Source: Athripsodes cinereus (taxonomy: Eukaryota; Arthropoda; Insecta; Trichoptera; Leptoceridae). From it: a DNA stretch of 64,000 bases. The notes below the pieces were generated by a model. That model did no database searches. It was not told the origin of the DNA and saw nothing but the letters and a program-made list of their open reading frames with translations. Where the stretch lies: NCBI GenBank assembly GCA_947579605.1, contig OX388312.1:7812001-7876000 (forward strand), read 5' to 3'. Of this stretch, positions 58,352 through 64,000 are shown in pieces. The position numbers and the translations under genes are program-made. The first letter of the stretch is position 1. Every line of letters starts with the position of its first letter.

Positions 58352-61306
58352 AAACGTCACAAGAAGGACTTTTAACACCTTCAATTCGTCAATGAGGTAT
58401 GCTATCCATTCAAAATGTACTATTTTTATTGACACGAAGATTTGTATGTACCTTTGTCAAAAGTATTGTGCAGTTGGTCTGCAAGATACGATAATTTAAA
58501 TGGATATTAAAGTTGACAAATTTTAAGAATTTTATCATCAGACAAACATTAAAATAAAATAAATAAGATATGTTAGAAACGTGAATTATGAAGTTTTCTT
58601 TCTTTTAGTAGTTCACTTATCTTTATTTTTCATGTAGGTACAATATTCTTCATTGCAATACATTTAATATAAATAAATTAAATATTGCATGATTAACAAC
58701 AGTGCTTAAATATTTCTCATACGACGTAGACATTGTTATTTCCATTTCAAATTTTAAAATGAAGTATTTTATTAAAATTGCATAGCAAACAGGCTTTTAG
58801 TGAAATGTTTTATTCATTCGAATCTAAAAACATTCATATTTAAAATACATTACGAGTAAAAAAAAAACAGTAAATAGTTGTCTCCGCTAACGGTGGCGTT
58901 CAAAATTAATATTTCAAAGAATTCATTAGTAAGCACTATAGATTTCGACTATTTACCAAGAAAAGAGCTAAACATTAATATTCACAAAGGATTTGTATTA
59001 AAGAGTTGGGTTGATTTATTTAACTTGCATTCTCTATTTTGAATAATCTTTGGATGGGCTAAAGTGTCATGAATTGTGTAGCATACTTTGAACATGTTTA
59101 AACCCAGGTTTAGAATCCCATCTTAGTCTTTCTCTATTTTTAACAATCAATGTTGCTCTGGGATACTCAGAATAAAAACAAGTCTATCCTCTTTCGAGCT
59201 CAGTTCTGTAATAATTGAGTCAACTCTACCCATGACATTGCAACCATGGAAAATCATTGTCACAAGAGCGTAATATTATAAAAGAGGATTTTCCTGGCAG
59301 GCAGGAACCCAGTGGACAAAAAGTACCGTCAGTCTGTGTTATACGAGTAGTGAAAGAAAATTTATAACATTTTCAAAGAAGACTCGAGTATTTAGAACTT
59401 TAAGAAGTGTATGTGTACAGTATGTATTTTTTTGTTCTGGTGTATTGAATTAAACAACAGAACAACTAACTATTGAGTTCATTTCATGTTGTTGTTGTTT
59501 TCAGTTGAATTTAAATAAAAAAAAAATTGTTTTGTTTTAAACTCCTCCTTTTAAGAATACTTTCAAAGTATCAGGAGGCAAGAAGAGCGAAGGAGGTGAG
59601 AATAAGATGAAGCGACTGAGAGATGTGTTGAGGTAACATGATAGTGTCACTAAAAGACGTGAAATGTTCCTTCCCAATGGGCTAGAGTTGAAATAAATAG
59701 CTTCATATTTAAAAAAAATAATAGCGATGTTATTAAAAATAGCAGATACCTAATTACATTGTTGATTCAAATAACGAATCACATTGAACTAGAAGAGTGA
59801 TTTAAGTTGATCACTGAATTTCATTTGTAAATAGCTGTATAACTAAACAGACTATCTGATTTATTGATTAGAAAACGTTAAAAATATTCCTGTAATTAAT
59901 TATTGTACATATCTTCTTGATATTGCAAAGAAAATACCTAATTGAGAACCTTACCTACATGAGATTTCGTAATAATATTTTGGCATCACAAGTGTTCTCA
60001 TCTAAAACGCTGTTCAGAAACAAACAAAAAAAAACATTATTATGATATTGTTTCACGTTGCTTGTCTTGAAAAGGTCCTGCCTTGAGAATATTCAACAAT
60101 AGTTTGCCATATTATCCAGTTACGAGTTTCTGAAAACTGGTGATATTTTATCACACTCATCTCTAAAACTACTTATTAATTCAGACAACTAGGTACGAGA
60201 ACTGGATGCGTCTGTTGTGACTGAACATTTCAAGTAAATATACATTCAACATCAACAAAATGGCACCTTACAATCATATACAATATATTACTTTACTAAT
60301 GTAGACAATATTAGGTGCACATTTTCTAGGTGTTGTTACTTAGAGTAAGTGGCAATGAACTTGTCATTTTCCTGCTTGCGTAAAATAAAAATATACCGAA
60401 TATTTATTATTGTAAATATTTATTTATTCCATCTAATGATCCCTCTTACCTTTCAGAGAGATTCTTGGAAAGTTTTTCTGTACAATCGCATTTTTCTTTT
60501 ATTTACTCCGTATTTTCAAAAAAAATCCCATATTATGTGCGTACATATTTTATTAAGGTTTGTGAACCCAAGAAAGTGTAAAGGTATCCAAGATAAGAAA
60601 GACCGCATTATAAACAAGTTGTTGATTTTTTGATTCCCAAATCAGCCCTTGAAAAGATTTCACACAATTTAAAGCATTTCAAAATAAATTGTCAGAAGTA
60701 TTTACTATTATAAATACATACGTGTCGACAATATTTATACATTTATTTTTGAAAAAATATGATAAAATGAGTATTTTTTTCTTGGCTAAAAGACTATTCT
60801 TCACAATGCACTTTTTTGAAAATAACACTATTTTAGAAAGATTTAACATCATGCAAAATTGTATTATTAATTTCTTTGAATCCATGGAAATCGTGCATTC
60901 CATCTTCTTCATAATGTTTTCAAAAGTATAAGTCATTGAGAGACACCAATCGACCGCCTGTAAATTGGAGAGCTCTGAAGGCTTCTATATATAAATGTTA
61001 AATAAATATTAAATTCAATATTTAATAAACATGCTTTTTGCATACAAAAGGATATTTAATTAAGCGTATATTTATTATATAATAATAAAATAAATTAATA
61101 TCACACTACGCCACTGTACAATGACCTGTCACTCTACACATTTGGCATCTCAATTTATCCCACATTTTATTCAAATTAGTCCCCATATTGCTCGTACATA
61201 CAATCTAGAGGCGGAACTAGCCATTTTATACTGATCATGTTTTTGTAGTCAAAAGATTCCACACATGGAGGTTAAGGAGGTTTGGTGGTTATCGGCCGGC
61301 CAGTTC
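58352..61306. other. Long AT-rich stretch, nothing supported
   Basis: A family A scrap may lie at 58388-58420 (CAATGAGGTATGCTATCCATTC). No gene or other element is defended. Confidence 0.4.
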
Positions 61307-61849
61307 CTAATGTGGTGTTCTCACTTTGGCGAATATCGCCAGGTACCAAAATATCGCCAGCCATTTGAACCGTGTGAACAAAATGACAGCTAGTCTGAAA
61401 CGATAAAAACCAGTAGAAACGATATCGTCTCGAGTTGACCACCTTCCAACATTTTCGGCCGATTGAACGATTCGCGCATGCGCAGATGTGCGCGGCGTTC
61501 GTATCAATGGTAAAAACTTTATAACCTATAAATTTTATAATGTTTCCCGCTTCGTGACAGCTGTTATCTTTGTTGTTGGTTTGTGGCGTTTGTTTCCTTA
61601 ATTAAAAGGCGCCTTATAACATCTACTATAACATTTTCGACTAAAAATGAACACTTCGCGATCTCCATCTCGACGCCATTTTGAAAACAGTGTCAAAATC
61701 AAAGCGCATCTAACAGATCGTTTCTATATCGGTGGACTGTGTGAACAGGTGTGACGATCAATGGATATCCGGCGAATTTTGTTTTTTCGCCTGGCGATAT
61801 ATTTTGAAATTCGCCTGGCGATATTCGCCAAATGTGAACACCCCATTAG
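61307..61849. mobile_element. Long-terminal-inverted-repeat MITE, 543 bp
   Basis: CTAATGTGGTGTTC at the left matches the inverse of GAACACCCCATTAG at the right. The terminal repeats continue with TTTGGCGAATATCGCCAGG and its inverse (CCTGGCGATATTCGCCAAA). The repeat unit (GCGATAT words) is itself reiterated inside each terminus. The interior is GC-richer and carries GTGTGAACA on both sides. No transposase and no clear target duplication was seen. Confidence 0.8.
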
Positions 61850-61875
61850 ACTGCCCACTTGTCGCCTCCGGTGTG

Positions 61876-62060
61876 GACGACATTTGATTAGTGTAGAATT
61901 CGGATAAATGGAAGTCTCCGGACTTCTGCGCTATCCATCAGGTTGCCCATATGACTCGCCCGTGAGGACAATTTTTTTGTTTGCAAGTGCAGATACTTTG
62001 ACTCCTGAGATATCCGGGTGTGTGGAGGGTCCTTTCAATTCTGCGCTATCCGGGTGGTCG
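61876..62060. repeat. Family D repeat
   Basis: GGATAAATGGAAGTCTCCGG, CTTCTGCGCTATCCATCAGG, TGACTCCTGAGATATCCGGG and TTCTGCGCTATCCGGGTGG. It shares GACTCCTG-ATAT-C-GGGTGTG with 31715-31740. Confidence 0.55.
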
Positions 62061-62099
62061 GTGAGTCTTCTTCAATGATCATGTTTTTATAGTTATGCG

Positions 62100-62515
62100 T
62101 ACTATATTTTAATAAACGTACAGGATTTCCAAATGCGAGACCTGAGGAAAGAATCTTGTTAGCAATCGGAAATCAATTAAAGCATATGTAGTGTTACATA
62201 TTATATTTGATTAATAAATAAATAAAAATTGGATAAAAAAAAACGAATGAATAGAAGACAAGTGACGTCTATATTGGTCGTTAATAAACATTTTTGACGA
62301 ATTATAACTTTTTTTTTTCATTAATATGTAATTTAAATTACAGTTAAAATGTAACTATAATTCAACTTCAGCTTAAAAAAAATAATTAAGTGGTTAAATA
62401 AAGTCTATTCCTACACGTCCATAAATTTAAAAATTACCTATACAAAAGATGCGACTGATATTTTTATTTTTTTGTTCTCGTCGACATATAAATAACAATA
62501 ACTCATATTAATTTC
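62100..62515. other. AT-rich spacer
   Basis: No gene or element recognised. Confidence 0.45.
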
Positions 62516-62519
62516 CTTA

Positions 62520-62710
62520 CTTTCTGTAAGTTTTGGAGTGTCCTGTGTAAAGGACAGGTGTTCATTAAACAGCACTTATAAAATATATTTAACATGTTCA
62601 TTTCAGCGGCGAGGTATGCCACACATTCTAAATACCTTTACTTTTATTGACTAATGACTTATAATATGTTATTACAAGCGGTTAGTTCACTAGCTCCCCA
62701 CTTATGATAG
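62520..62710 (+). repeat. Family A copy, long
   Basis: TTTCTGTAAGTTTTGGAGTG, TCCTGTGTAAAGGACAGGTG, TTCAGCGGCGAGGTATGCC and TTCACTAGCTCCCCACTTAT are in family order. Confidence 0.7.
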
Positions 62711-63350
62711 ACAGATTCTTTGTTTCGTAGCTTGTACAGGCATGCGATGCATATTTGCTTAAAAGGAAGTTACGTCACTGATACAATCATAGATGCCTAC
62801 CCCTTACACACATTGGTAATAACACATCCCCCTGCCCTCACAAAATCAGATGTGGTAGTTAGTACCTGAATAACAAAGGGTACAATACCAAAATTCATTA
62901 TTAGAAATAATATTCAAATTCAAATATATAAGTACGTATATTTTATATTACACACATATATATCTATTTATTTTAATAAATATTATGAGGAATCTAACTC
63001 ATATAATTAAACCTATTACAAATTTATTCACGTAATTATAATATGTTGTTTGAAAATTAAATTGAAAACTTTTGTTGCTTCATTGGAAACCTGTGAATAT
63101 TCAGACGTATAGATAATTAGATATTTGAAATGGTGAAACATATAAGATATATATTGGCTTATATAATAATTAACTTTGTTTTTACTAACGCATTGTTTAA
63201 ATTTTAAACCTATTTTTTCTTCTTCAATAACTAAATAATTTTAACCATTGCGATATACTCGACCTCTGTATATTGATTGTTCATACACAGATAATAAATA
63301 ATGCGTTATTAAATTTAAAATGTGAACAAAAACACTAATAAAGTTGATAT
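62711..63350. other. AT-rich spacer
   Basis: Nothing recognised. Confidence 0.45.
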
Positions 63351-63351
63351 T

Positions 63352-63400
63352 TTCAACCGACGGTACTTGGTGGAAATTCATGTTGAATTAATTATAAATA
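63352..63400 (-). repeat. Family C motif
   Basis: On the plus strand TTTTCAACCGACGGTACTTG then GTGGAAATTCATG is the inverse of the motif at 29807-29834 and 12401-12424. Confidence 0.6.
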
Positions 63401-63424
63401 AAACACTTATCGGCGTGCATGTAT

Positions 63425-63555
63425 GAGAAACTGGATGAATGTAGAGGAAGCGAAAGAAGTGTGTAAGTATAGATCTATATGGCGTTCCGTTCTCTCTGCC
63501 TACCCCTCCTGGGACGTGGCGTGAAGGTATAGTAGTATAGTATAGTATTTATAGT
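63425..63555 (+). pseudogene. LINE-3 copy, extreme 3' end
   Basis: The frame reads MRNWMNVEEAKEVCKYRSIW then RSVLSAYPSWDVA and a stop, followed by a TATAGTAGTATAGTATAG tail. This copy confirms the (TAGTA)n tail on the plus strand. Confidence 0.9.
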
Positions 63556-63639
63556 AGGTACATCATATCAGTCACTGTGGATATACTATTTATTTATTTA
63601 TTTTATTTATTTATAATTAAAAACACTAATAATTTTCAC

Positions 63640-63905
63640 ATCTCTCACAAGTGGGGTAGCCAGCAGACCTGAGGCCTGAGTCAACAACACACTTTCGTGT
63701 CACGTTCCCGCTCCGTTAGGGTTCGGGTGCAGACGACGTTGCAAGCAAGTGTCAATTTCGTTGCTAAGATACACAATAGTTACGAAAATTAACACTTTGG
63801 CGCACCATCGTCTGCACCCGAACGCTAGCGGAGCGGGAACGTGACGCGATAGTGTGTTGTTGACTCAGGCCTCAGCTGCACTAATATACATGCAATTGTC
63901 CTTCA
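63640..63905 (-). repeat. Family A copy split by a foldback MITE
   Basis: CTCACAAGTGGGGTAGCCAGCAGAC lies left of the MITE, and CTGCACTAATATACATGCAA lies directly right of it. In uninterrupted copies AGCAGACC and AGCTGCA are adjacent. Confidence 0.75.
63669..63875. mobile_element. Foldback MITE, 207 bp (family F copy 2)
   Basis: CTGAGGCCTGAGTCAACAAC at the left is inverted at the right end. The arms include GAACGTGACGC-type and GACGACGTTGC words, and the centre AAGATACACAATAGTTACGA resembles that of 32539-32732. A 3-bp CTG/CAG pair at the edges could be a mutated duplication. Confidence 0.85.
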
Positions 63906-64000
63906 CTGTTCAAACCTCGTCGCTTACTAATATGGTTATTACCGAACACTTTCACCTTGTGGCATCGTCAGAGCAAGAGTTACTTAAAACTGAAAAAATA
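63906..64000. other. Window end, nothing supported
   Basis: Short remainder without recognised features. Confidence 0.4.

Overview
The window is AT-rich eukaryotic intergenic or intronic DNA, most likely from a lepidopteran insect. That is an inference from the short microsatellite-tailed non-LTR fragments, a tRNA-like SINE with a strong B box, a piggyBac-like TTAA element, several long foldback elements and the many GTAGGTA-type words. No prokaryotic gene organisation, rRNA, CRISPR array or virus-like gene was seen. There is no confident long host gene. Most of the recognisable sequence is transposon debris.

Non-LTR retrotransposons. At least six lineages are present, almost all as 5'-truncated pieces holding only the C-terminal end of the reverse transcriptase. 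LINE-1 carries a (GAT)n tail and lies at 3630-4592, 36235-36699, 40796-41135, 51654-51765 and 53070-53152. LINE-2 carries a (GAA)n tail and lies at 23011-23735 and 28428-28660. LINE-3 carries a (TAGTA)n tail and lies at 8318-8428, 27352-27827, 37665-37900, 46055-46292 and 63425-63555, with a relative at 31141-31460. LINE-4 (14139-17163) is split by a nested insertion. Single pieces of other lineages lie at 17785-17915, 39540-39668 and 49590-49781. Target-site duplications are visible for LINE-1 (11 and 10 bp), LINE-2 (20 bp) and LINE-3 (11 bp).

DNA transposons. A piggyBac-like element (3395-4796) hosts a LINE-1 insertion. A 2.0 kb hAT-like element with decayed transposase (14627-16638) has an 8-bp duplication and sits inside a small retroposon that itself splits LINE-4. 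A composite of two hAT-like units (54730-55139) appears to have moved as one. Long palindromic elements lie at 12143-12391, 32539-32732, 58057-58240, 61307-61849 and 63669-63875. Small retroposons include a tRNA-like SINE, an unclassified (TAG)n-tailed family (called family A here, about 14 copies) and other short dispersed families (B, C, D).

Possible host genes. The best candidate is a two-exon small-protein gene on the + strand (54202-54277 joined to 56895-57052, 77 residues). It has an N-terminal MGSILS myristoylation-like motif, phase-compatible splice sites and downstream AATAAA. A second, weaker candidate uses a 57-bp exon with good splice signals (19217-19273) and two possible last exons in the same phase (26524-26638 and 32041-32212). 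Between 24647 and 26638 lies a series of coding-like blocks interrupted by stops, frameshifts, a palindromic insertion and a SINE, read as a decayed gene of unknown identity. The remaining long stretches hold nothing I could support.
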